A stretch of DNA of 64,000 nucleotides from Candidatus Krumholzibacteriota bacterium. Lineage in GTDB: Bacteria > Krumholzibacteriota > Krumholzibacteriia > LZORAL124-64-63. The first letter of the stretch is position 1. The number at the start of each line of letters is the position of its first letter. Both the position numbers and the translations under genes were made by a program. Below are positions 9,036-16,258 of this stretch, one piece after another. The notes beneath the pieces are model-generated. The model ran no database searches and was not told the DNA's origin. It saw only the letters and a program-made list of their open reading frames with translations. Location: positions 1-64,000 of the forward strand of contig JAJRZA010000067.1 in NCBI GenBank assembly GCA_024275485.1, read 5' to 3'.

Positions 9036-10223
9036 CTAGGGACGCGAGATGGCCATGCTCACGGCGTCACCGCCGCCAAGGCAAAGGCTGGCAATGCCGT
9101 CGCTGACGTTGTTGTCTTCCATGGCGTGCAACAAGGTAACCAGAATGCGCGCACCCGAACAACCGATGGGATGGCCGAGGCTGACACCGCCACCATTGAT
9201 GTTGACTTTGCTGTCGTCCAACTCCAGCACACGAACCACCCCGAGACTCTGCACGGCAAAGGCTTCGTTCAGTTCGTACAAACCGTAGTCGGCCACGGTT
9301 TTACCCGTCTTGACCAACAGGTTTTTGATGCTCGTCACCGGAGCCATCATAACCTGGTTGGGCTCCACGGCGCCGGTGCTTGCCGCGTCGATGTAGGCTC
9401 GGATTTCCAGGTTGTTATCCTTGGCGAATTTCTCGCTACAGATGAGCAGGGCCGCGGCACCATCGTTTATGGACGAGGCGTTACCGGCGGTCACGGTGCC
9501 ACCTTCGCGTTGGAAAGCGGGACGCAGCTTGGCCAACTTTTCGCTGGTGGTTCCTTCACGGGGGCCTTCGTCCCGGTTGACAATCACTGCTTCGCCACGG
9601 CGCTGGGGAACTTCCACCGGCACCACTTCGCGATCGAATTTGCCGGTTTCCCAGGCTGCCAGGGCGCGTTGGTGGCTGCGGGCGGCGTAGGCATCCTGGT
9701 CTTCGCGACTGACGTTGTAGGTTTCGGCAACCCACTCGGCGGTCATGCCCATGTGGTAGTTGTTGTAGATGTCCCAAAGACCGTCATGGACCAGCAGGTC
9801 GGTGACTTTGCCATCACCAAGTCGCATACCATTGCGAGCATTCATCAGGGCGTATGGGATCTGGCTCATGTTCTCAAAGCCACCGGCGATGATGCATTCC
9901 TTGTCACCGGCGCGAATGGCTTGGTCGGCCAGGGCCACTGCTTTCAAACCGCTGCCACACACCTTGTTAATGGTCATTGCGCTACAACTCGCAGGCACGC
10001 CACCAAAAATGGAAGCCTGACGGGCGGGATTCTGCTGCAAACCAGCCTGGCAGACATTGCCCATGATCACTTCGTCGATTTTGTTCACGTCGACGCCTGA
10101 TCTTTGGATGATGGCCTTGACCACGGTGGCCCCCAACTCTGGAGCGCGCACCGAAGACAGCCCACCATTGAAGGCGCCGATGGGAGTGCGGACGGCCGCG
10201 CAGATTACGGATCGGTTACTCAC
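9036..10223 (-). CDS. acetyl-CoA C-acetyltransferase (thiolase)
   Basis: A 395-residue thiolase of the biosynthetic/degradative acetyl-CoA acetyltransferase type. The acyl-accepting Cys is about residue 89 in TINKVCGSGLKA, the catalytic His about 351 in SLGHPIGCSGAR, and the second Cys about 381 in SLCLGGGDAV. The NEAF motif (LNEAFAVQS) is also present. It condenses two acetyl-CoA or cleaves 3-oxoacyl-CoA. It starts 28 bp after acyl-CoA dehydrogenase C with a GGAG ribosome site. Together with hbd and the dehydrogenases it covers three of the four steps of short-chain beta-oxidation or its reversal. The direction cannot be decided from this window. Confidence 0.95.
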   Translation of the reverse strand: MSNRSVICAAVRTPIGAFNGGLSSVRAPELGATVVKAIIQRSGVDVNKIDEVIMGNVCQAGLQQNPARQASIFGGVPASCSAMTINKVCGSGLKAVALADQAIRAGDKECIIAGGFENMSQIPYALMNARNGMRLGDGKVTDLLVHDGLWDIYNNYHMGMTAEWVAETYNVSREDQDAYAARSHQRALAAWETGKFDREVVPVEVPQRRGEAVIVNRDEGPREGTTSEKLAKLRPAFQREGGTVTAGNASSINDGAAALLICSEKFAKDNNLEIRAYIDAASTGAVEPNQVMMAPVTSIKNLLVKTGKTVADYGLYELNEAFAVQSLGVVRVLELDDSKVNINGGGVSLGHPIGCSGARILVTLLHAMEDNNVSDGIASLCLGGGDAVSMAISRP

Positions 10224-10251
10224 TGGAATCTCCTTTGGCTAAGAGCTTCAT

Positions 10252-11391
10252 TTAGGCTTTCAATTCGTGACGGCCGATGACCATGCGCTGAATCTCGCTT
10301 GTTCCCTCGCCGATGGTGCAAAGTTTCGCGTCGCGGTACATTCGCTCCACCGGGTATTCCCGGGTAAAGCCGTACCCACCGAGAACCTGAATGGCCTTGT
10401 CGGTGACAAACATGGCCGTCTCGCTGGAGTGCAGCTTGGCCATGGCTGCCATTTGGCCGAAAGGTTCTCCGGCATCCTTCAGACGGCAGGCTTCGTACAT
10501 GAGCTGACGAGAGGCTTCAATCTGGGTGGCCATATCCGCGATCATGAATTCGATGGCCTGGAAACTGCTGATGCTGCGGCCGAACTGGTGGCGTTCGTTG
10601 CTGTAATCGCGGGCCACTTCGAAGGCGCCCACGGCAAGGCCCAAAGCTACCGCGGCGATGGAAATACGGCCGCCGTCAAGGGTTTGCATGAAGTACTTGA
10701 ATCCCTCGTTTTCCTTGCCCAACAAATATGCGTTGGGAATGCGGACATCTTCCAGGGTCAACGGAGCGGTGTCGGAAGCGCGCATGCCCAGTTTGTCCTC
10801 TTTCTTCTCCACAGTGAAACCTGGAGTATCGGTGGGCACGATGAAGGCGCTGATGCCGGCGCTGCCTTTGGCTTCCATATCGGTTTTGGCGGTGATGATC
10901 AGGGCGCCGGCGTAGTGGCTGTTGGTGATCCACATTTTTGTGCCGTTGAGGACCCAGTCGTCGCCATCACGCACGGCGGTAGTACGAGTACCGCCGGCAT
11001 CGCTGCCGGCACCTGCTTCGGTCAGACCAAAGGAAAGCAGGGATTCACCCGCGGCGGCCGGGGGCAGGAATTTTTTCTTTTGTTCTTCGGTGCCCAGGGT
11101 GGCGACGGGCCAGCAGCCCAGGCTGTTGTGGGCAGCGAGGGTCAAACCATGGCTGCCACAAGCGCGACTGATCTCTTCGACCACCAGGGCGTAACTGGTG
11201 ATATCTGCGCCCACTCCTCCGTACTCTTCGGGCACCATCAGACCGAGGAAACCAAGGCTACCCATTTCCTTGACCGTGGCTTCGGGGAATTCTGCAGTGG
11301 CATCAATTTCGGCGGCGATGGGGGCAAGCCTGCTGTTGGCGAAATCACGTGCCATTAGGCGGATCATTTCCTGATTTTCATTGAGTAGCAT
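10252..11391 (-). CDS. acyl-CoA dehydrogenase (paralogue C), first gene of operon
   Basis: A 379-residue acyl-CoA dehydrogenase. The chosen ATG has AGGAG at good spacing (MLLNENQEMIRLMARDF); a longer frame upstream has no ribosome site. Motifs are LTEAGAGSDAGG and, at the catalytic base, IGEGTSEIQRMVIG with Glu near residue 362. The residue before the Glu is Gly rather than the Tyr seen in paralogues A and B. The flavin motif reads TEAGAGSD rather than TEPGAGSD. These differences suggest a distinct substrate class. It leads the operon C-thiolase-hbd-B. The 271-bp region upstream should hold the promoter. Confidence 0.92.
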   Translation of the reverse strand: MLLNENQEMIRLMARDFANSRLAPIAAEIDATAEFPEATVKEMGSLGFLGLMVPEEYGGVGADITSYALVVEEISRACGSHGLTLAAHNSLGCWPVATLGTEEQKKKFLPPAAAGESLLSFGLTEAGAGSDAGGTRTTAVRDGDDWVLNGTKMWITNSHYAGALIITAKTDMEAKGSAGISAFIVPTDTPGFTVEKKEDKLGMRASDTAPLTLEDVRIPNAYLLGKENEGFKYFMQTLDGGRISIAAVALGLAVGAFEVARDYSNERHQFGRSISSFQAIEFMIADMATQIEASRQLMYEACRLKDAGEPFGQMAAMAKLHSSETAMFVTDKAIQVLGGYGFTREYPVERMYRDAKLCTIGEGTSEIQRMVIGRHELKA

Positions 11392-11485
11392 TTTGTCTCC
11401 TGGAGGCAACATTCGCCAAGTCGCGAAAGCGACCGAGCGGACCACGGATTGGCCCACAATCGGGATCTTGAATCGTCAATCGAAA

Positions 11486-11510
11486 TTAACGTTTCTTCGA
11501 AGACAATTAA
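11486..11510. promoter_or_regulatory. possible operator palindrome upstream of acyl-CoA operon
   Basis: A dyad centred on the perfect 10-bp palindrome TCTTCGAAGA and flanked by TTAA on both sides, about 100 bp upstream of the first acyl-CoA gene. It could bind a TetR/FadR-type regulator. This is inference only; a second copy elsewhere in the genome would be needed. Confidence 0.25.
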
Positions 11511-11586
11511 AGAAAAAACAAGGCCATTAGCCCGTTTGCAGTGGTGTTGCCTCTATCGGGCCATTGTTGCCCATCTCAACAAAACA

Positions 11587-11618
11587 GGACGAGCCTGGAC
11601 TCCTTTCCCGGCTCGCCC
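11587..11618 (-). terminator. intrinsic terminator after lamin-tail protein gene
   Basis: On the minus strand GGGCGAGCC pairs with GGCTCGTCC (8 Watson-Crick pairs and one G-U) across a 14-base loop, followed by TGTTTTG. It lies 45 bases past the stop at 11663 and separates that gene from the acyl-CoA operon downstream. Confidence 0.65.
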
Positions 11619-11662
11619 CTGGCCGTGGGTGCACCCCGACCATTTGCTCTGTTCCACTCAAT

Positions 11663-12319
11663 TCAGCGGTATTGGCTTTTCAGGTGATTCCAACTGGTTG
11701 AAGCCACCGGCACCAGGGGCACACAATCATTGGGTTCCCCAGGCGAAGGCAGACAATCACTGCCCTGGGGTACAAAACCACCGTTGTAGGGGTTCAAGGC
11801 GTCAAACATGGTCCACAGCCCGGTTTCAGGGTCCCAGCCGCTGGAACGGTCATTCTCGACTTCATGATTGTTCACCGTTACGCGATGAATCATCACCAGA
11901 GCGGTGCCCGCCTCGTTTGGGATGGTGCGCAGCAATTCAAGCGTATCGCCGGTGTTGTTGATGGAGAAACCAGAGGCGAAAAGGCCCTGCTCTACTTGCC
12001 AGGCCATGGCATCGGAGCCGTAGAAAACGGCCACCCCACCGGGCGGCAGGGTGCCAAACAATTGCAAATGGAGATCATCGCCGAAGATATCGCGTAGCCA
12101 GAAGTCCGACAAGTCTTCGCTGACAGCGCCGTTGTTCAGCACTTCAATCCATTCGTCGCCTTTGTAACTGAGGGTACCGTCGCCATCCCAATCCTGATTT
12201 GGATCGCCCAAAACCTCGTTGATGATCAGTTCCGCCTGAACCTGAGGCACCACCCAGAAGGCGGACCACACAAGACAGAGCAGCATCAACACCGGCAACG
12301 GCCTTGACAAAAATATCAT
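11663..12319 (-). CDS. secreted lamin-tail-domain protein with W-x-x-L-K-S-x-Y-R tail
   Basis: A protein of 218 residues. The ATG at 12319 opens a signal peptide (MIFLSRPLPVLMLLCLVW..., cleavage near VQA-E). The mature protein starts with LIINEVLGDPNQDWDGDG. Together with DEWIEVLNN and GVAVFYG this is the lamin-tail domain (LTD) signature found in many secreted bacterial proteins and nucleases. No nuclease domain follows. The last 11 residues, TSWNHLKSQYR, are almost the same as the end of the beta-helix protein at 2364-3533. It is divergent from the oxidoreductase gene with a 66-bp shared upstream region. LTD proteins are thought to bind nucleic acids, membranes or surfaces; the role here is unknown. 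Confidence 0.8.
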   Translation of the reverse strand: MIFLSRPLPVLMLLCLVWSAFWVVPQVQAELIINEVLGDPNQDWDGDGTLSYKGDEWIEVLNNGAVSEDLSDFWLRDIFGDDLHLQLFGTLPPGGVAVFYGSDAMAWQVEQGLFASGFSINNTGDTLELLRTIPNEAGTALVMIHRVTVNNHEVENDRSSGWDPETGLWTMFDALNPYNGGFVPQGSDCLPSPGEPNDCVPLVPVASTSWNHLKSQYR

Positions 12320-12385
12320 TCTGTTCTCGAATTCCGGGAGGTTGTATTGAGAGGATTCCACTGCCCAGCCAGAAACGGACCAAAA

Positions 12386-13345
12386 ATGACTTTCAGAATT
12401 GGAGTGATTGGCGCCGGAGCCCATGGAACGCGCTATCTGCACCATGCCCAACAGGATGTACAGGGCATGGTCCCCACCGTGCTTTGTCGGCGGCAGCAGG
12501 CAGCGGGTGCGGCCCTGGCCTCAGAATGGGATTGTCGTCACCTTGGGGATGCACAGGAGTTGATCGAGTCGCCGGATGTTGACGGGGTGGTGATCTGCAC
12601 GCCGCCTTCCAGTCATTTTCCCTTGGCCAAAGCTGTTCTGGCGACCGGAAAACCGCTTTTGCTGGAAAAGCCGATTACTGGAACATTGGACGAAGCCCGG
12701 CAGTTGTTGGATCTGGCCGGCAGTACTGCGGTGATGGTGGCCCATACCCTGCGCTGGAATCCCGTTATCCGGAAGGTCAGGGATTTGTGGCCCCGGTTGG
12801 GCAAGGTGCATATGGTGCGATTGGCTCAAAGACTTGAGCCCACAAAATTGGCCTGGCAACGGAACAAGGATGAGACCGTGGGTGGTTCGGTGTTGCTGAC
12901 CGGGGTGCATCTGTTTGATCTGGTGCGGCATTTGACCGGGGCGGAGTTTGTTTCGGTGGACTCCCGGCAAGATCAAATCCTGAATCCCGTTGTGGAGGAC
13001 ATTTTTCTCGCCAGGGCCCAATTGAGTGATGGGTGTTGGGCGAGTATGGAAGTCAGCAAATATACCCGGAGCCGGGCTTGCTGGTTGGAAGCCGTGGGTG
13101 AGAAGGGGCAAATCTTTGCCGACTATCTTGATGGTGGGATTGTTTTGCGGGCGGGGCCTCAGGAGGAACGGTTTGATGTATCTGCCAAAACCCCAACCCT
13201 ACCTGATGTCTTGCGGGATTGGCTGGCATTTGCCCTCGGCGGGGCGCCATGCCCTGTTACGTTGGCTGATGGGGTAGCAACCATACAGGTGGTGGATGCC
13301 TGTTATCGTTCGGCTTTGGAGCGGAGGGAAACTCCATTGAACTAA
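12386..13345 (+). CDS. Gfo/Idh/MocA family NAD(P)-dependent oxidoreductase
   Basis: A 319-residue protein, the usual family length. The Rossmann motif VIGAGAHGTRYLHH follows the ATG at 12386. The family signature EKP is seen in KPLLLEKPITGTLDEA, at the expected place after CTPPSSHFPLA. The C-terminal alpha/beta dimerisation domain follows (GGSVLLTGVHLFDLV, with the His of the catalytic region). The family oxidises or reduces sugars, inositols and nucleotide sugars. It sits 190 bp from the far end of the glycan island, so a role in making a sugar precursor is possible but unproven. It is divergent from the lamin-tail gene. Confidence 0.88.
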   Translation: MTFRIGVIGAGAHGTRYLHHAQQDVQGMVPTVLCRRQQAAGAALASEWDCRHLGDAQELIESPDVDGVVICTPPSSHFPLAKAVLATGKPLLLEKPITGTLDEARQLLDLAGSTAVMVAHTLRWNPVIRKVRDLWPRLGKVHMVRLAQRLEPTKLAWQRNKDETVGGSVLLTGVHLFDLVRHLTGAEFVSVDSRQDQILNPVVEDIFLARAQLSDGCWASMEVSKYTRSRACWLEAVGEKGQIFADYLDGGIVLRAGPQEERFDVSAKTPTLPDVLRDWLAFALGGAPCPVTLADGVATIQVVDACYRSALERRETPLN

Positions 13346-13475
13346 TAAAAAAACATCTTGGGTTTTCCCGGTTCTAAACAGCCAATTCCTTGTTTTTCCG
13401 GAGTTTATTTCCCTCACCCAATTCCAGAAACGACACCCCGGCTCCCGACCCAGACCATACACTATGGTCAAAAAA

Positions 13476-13509
13476 CCGGTCGCCAAACCTCCTGTGGCTT
13501 GGCGACCGG
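13476..13509 (-). terminator. strong intrinsic terminator ending the glycan island operon
   Basis: Perfect 11-bp inverted repeat CCGGTCGCCAA / TTGGCGACCGG with a 12-base loop. On the minus strand it is followed directly by TTTTTT. It lies 28 bp after the last gene of the island. On the plus strand the downstream bases are AT-rich (AAAGATAAAT) but not a U-run, so it mainly serves the minus strand. Confidence 0.88.
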
Positions 13510-13537
13510 AAAGATAAATATTGATAAGAGAGACAGA

Positions 13538-15517
13538 CTATTTAACCAGAGCAACCTTGGTGGTTTGCCACCCCTGGGCCGTGGCTACAGCCGCCAGGTA
13601 AACTCCACTGGCAACGCGCTGACCTTGAGCGTCATGACCTTGCCAAACCACGTTTTGAACTCCAGCAGGAAATTCGCCGTCGGCCAAAACGATGACCAGG
13701 CTACCGTCCAGCCGATGAATGGTGACGCGGGCCCGGCCGGTGGATTTCTGTTCAAATGAAACGGTGGTCTTGGGGTTGAAGGGATTGGGGTAGGCAATCA
13801 AACCCAAATCAGAAACCGGAGGCAGCTGGTCATCCACTGCGCTCACACCAAAATTGAACACCGCATCCACAACCGTATCGCCGGTGATTTCCACATTGGT
13901 CAACTCCAGGGAATCGGGCACGGCATGACTGTCACCCAGTTTGAAAAAGAAGGTGTAATTGTCAGGAGGAACAATGGCCTCGTATTGCCCGAGGGTGTTG
14001 GTCCTGCTGCCCGGGGTGAAAATCTCGAAGCCGTCAAGAGTGCGCAGAACGTCCAGGCCTACATCGGCAAGGACTCCGCCGCTGCTGGCGGAAACCGTGC
14101 CGGTTACACGAGCACCCGGTTCCAGGGCAATGTTCAGGTTGGTGTTGGTGTTCAGGACAAAATTCATATCCCGCTGTGCCACTAATCCGGTGGTTTTTGG
14201 AGGTTCCACTTCAAGAATGTAAACACCGGGAGCCGCTATGGTCTCGAAGTAGCCCGCTTGATCGGTGTGGTCACCCCGTAGAGGAAAGCTGAGCCTCGTG
14301 ATCGGGTCCTTCAGGTCCAGATCCGTGGCGGGCACCGGATTGCCGGCGGCTGTCACCGTACCGTTGAGAATCACCCCGTTGACTAGGTTCGCATTCAATA
14401 TCAGGTCCGCAGGCACCGACACCCATGGCACCAGCTTGGAGGCCAGCGATGAACCTCCTGGTGGGACGAAGAACACATGAATCTGACCATCGGGTACAAC
14501 GACCTCGTACTGACCGGAATCATTTGTTTTGTCAAAAGCCAGCACAACGTCCTGCCCCGTCACGGCGTCTATAACATTGAGTTCCACCGATACCGCAGGA
14601 GTACCCTCGCCAGTCACGGTTCCGGTCAAGAGATGGCCCGGTTGCAGATGGAAATCAACCCCCACCGTATCGCCGGTCACCACCACCATGGGCTTGAATC
14701 CGGTCAGCAACCTGGTCGCAGCCTGGGGTTTGGCCACCATCTCGAATTCACCTTCCGGAACACTGACAGTGAAGGTACCATCCACCGCGGTATTGTCCCC
14801 CGGGGTGTCAATCTTGTTGCCGGTGGCCAAGTCGATGAAATCCAGATTGATTTGGAAGAGAGGGTTTCCCAAGCTATCCCAGACGGTTCCGGATACCGCC
14901 CAACCAACTAGCATCACCACGTCGATCTGTGTGTCCATATCAATGAAAACCCGATCGACTACCGAGATATAGGGCAACGACCCGGCAGACACCGCACGCC
15001 ACTCCAGATCATACTCGCCCAACGGCACGACCACGTCGTAATAGCCCAAAGCGTTGGTATCATCGCCGGGGGTCAACATGAGGTCTCCAGTGTCACGATC
15101 CCAAACCTGCAGGTCGATGCTCGGTATTCCAAGGCCGTACTTATCCCGTACGTAACCATGAAGTAGGAAACCAGACACAAGGTTGGCGTTGCGAACCGTA
15201 CTGGAACCCGAAACGTTGACCGGCAATTCCACCGCCACCAGCTTGTCTACCGTGCGGGGACGAAACTGAACCAAGTAGGCCCCCGAAGGCAGACCGGCAA
15301 GGCTGTAGTTTCCCGTGGAGCTGGTGTAGGTCGGCGGAATGCCAATGGGAAATCCATTGTCAGTGAACAACCGGATTTCCACGCTGTCGACGGGAGCTGA
15401 GGCCGGATCGACCACTGTCCCTGAAATGGAGAACTGGGCCAGGGATCGGCCGGACTGCAAGCCACCGATTATCAAAACCAGAGTCCAAATCAATTTCATT
15501 CTATTTGATGCCATCAT
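13538..15517 (-). CDS. secreted six-repeat carboxypeptidase-regulatory-like protein with PNPFNP sorting domain
   Basis: A protein of 659 residues from an ATG preceded by GGAGGAATC, followed by a signal peptide (MKLIWTLVLIIGGLQ..., cleavage near SLA-Q). Six repeats of about 85-90 residues follow. Each starts with a G-T-V strand, contains a D-x-x-T-G...TPGDNT-like turn and ends with V-P-x-G-x-Y. These are CarboxypepD_reg/CnaB-like prealbumin-fold domains. The C-terminal 85 residues are a full FlgD-like sorting domain (YPNPFNPKTTVSFEQ ... GVYLAAV ... TKVALVK). The TPGDNT turn is shared with the repeat protein at 16259-18247, so the two are paralogues. As the last gene of the island it is probably a surface scaffold or glycan carrier (inference). 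Confidence 0.85.
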   Translation of the reverse strand: MMASNRMKLIWTLVLIIGGLQSGRSLAQFSISGTVVDPASAPVDSVEIRLFTDNGFPIGIPPTYTSSTGNYSLAGLPSGAYLVQFRPRTVDKLVAVELPVNVSGSSTVRNANLVSGFLLHGYVRDKYGLGIPSIDLQVWDRDTGDLMLTPGDDTNALGYYDVVVPLGEYDLEWRAVSAGSLPYISVVDRVFIDMDTQIDVVMLVGWAVSGTVWDSLGNPLFQINLDFIDLATGNKIDTPGDNTAVDGTFTVSVPEGEFEMVAKPQAATRLLTGFKPMVVVTGDTVGVDFHLQPGHLLTGTVTGEGTPAVSVELNVIDAVTGQDVVLAFDKTNDSGQYEVVVPDGQIHVFFVPPGGSSLASKLVPWVSVPADLILNANLVNGVILNGTVTAAGNPVPATDLDLKDPITRLSFPLRGDHTDQAGYFETIAAPGVYILEVEPPKTTGLVAQRDMNFVLNTNTNLNIALEPGARVTGTVSASSGGVLADVGLDVLRTLDGFEIFTPGSRTNTLGQYEAIVPPDNYTFFFKLGDSHAVPDSLELTNVEITGDTVVDAVFNFGVSAVDDQLPPVSDLGLIAYPNPFNPKTTVSFEQKSTGRARVTIHRLDGSLVIVLADGEFPAGVQNVVWQGHDAQGQRVASGVYLAAVATAQGWQTTKVALVK

Positions 15518-15545
15518 GATTCCTCCATTCGAGGGTAGATGTAAA

Positions 15546-16238
15546 CTAGTTGCGTTGGGCCTTGAGCAGAACCCTTTGTTCGTCAAATCCGGGCATATCC
15601 CGGTATTCCTTGATCCGATGAAAGCGATGCTCGCCCAGAATTTTCACGGGGGCAAATCCGGCGCGTTCCAGAATCTCCAGCAGGAACTTGCGGGTGGGCA
15701 GAATGTGCAGGTGGCCTTGTTTGCTCAGCTTCCGTACCAGTGCTGAGGGGGCCGTGCCATCGTTGGGTACCGCTTCGACAAACTCCATTATAGCATATCC
15801 ACTGGTGAGTTTGGCGATGTGATCCAAAACCACCATGGGATGGCGCAGGTGGTGAAACACCGAAAGGAAGAAAACCAGGTCGAAAGGGCCGCACGCGGTG
15901 GGTTTGAGTTTGGTCAATTCAATTCTACGAAATTCGACTTTCGAATCCAGTGCCCGTTTCACCAGATCAAACTTGGCGGCGGCTTCACGGCTCTTGTCAA
16001 GGGCCAGCACGTCGGCTGCACCACGTCGCTCAGCTTCAAAGGCGAAAAACCCTTCGTTGCAACCGATGTCCAGCACCGACATCCCTGACATATCCTCGGG
16101 CAAATTCATCATGGCGAATTTGGCTTCGGTTGCGTCCTCGGTTTCACCCGGGGTGAAGACACCCCCACCCAGATCAATTCTCTGGTACCAATGGTGCTGG
16201 TCGATTTCGGCAATCAAACTATTCCTGTCCAAGTTCAT
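15546..16238 (-). CDS. CmoB/DUF1698-like SAM-dependent methyltransferase
   Basis: A class I methyltransferase of 230 residues. The N-terminus HHWYQRIDLGGGVFTPGE matches the start of the CmoB/DUF1698 group (W-Y...I...L-x-x-G...TPG). SAM motif I is VLDIGCNEGFFAFEAERRG, and the acidic end of motif II is ALDKS. CmoB carboxymethylates tRNA wobble uridine. This shorter stand-alone form, placed between two surface-repeat proteins in a glycosylation operon, more likely methylates a glycan or lipid carrier (inference). The ATG at 16238 has GAAGGAAAG upstream. An in-frame ATG at 16262 overlaps the upstream stop as ATGA and would add eight residues, so translational coupling is possible. Confidence 0.75.
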   Translation of the reverse strand: MNLDRNSLIAEIDQHHWYQRIDLGGGVFTPGETEDATEAKFAMMNLPEDMSGMSVLDIGCNEGFFAFEAERRGAADVLALDKSREAAAKFDLVKRALDSKVEFRRIELTKLKPTACGPFDLVFFLSVFHHLRHPMVVLDHIAKLTSGYAIMEFVEAVPNDGTAPSALVRKLSKQGHLHILPTRKFLLEILERAGFAPVKILGEHRFHRIKEYRDMPGFDEQRVLLKAQRN

Positions 16239-16258
16239 GGTCTTTCCTTCGATGATGG

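Noticed and set aside
9030..11358. Long open frames on the plus strand opposite the thiolase and acyl-CoA dehydrogenase C
   Set aside because: They lie exactly antisense to well-recognised enzymes, have no family match or ribosome site, and reflect codon bias on the coding strand.
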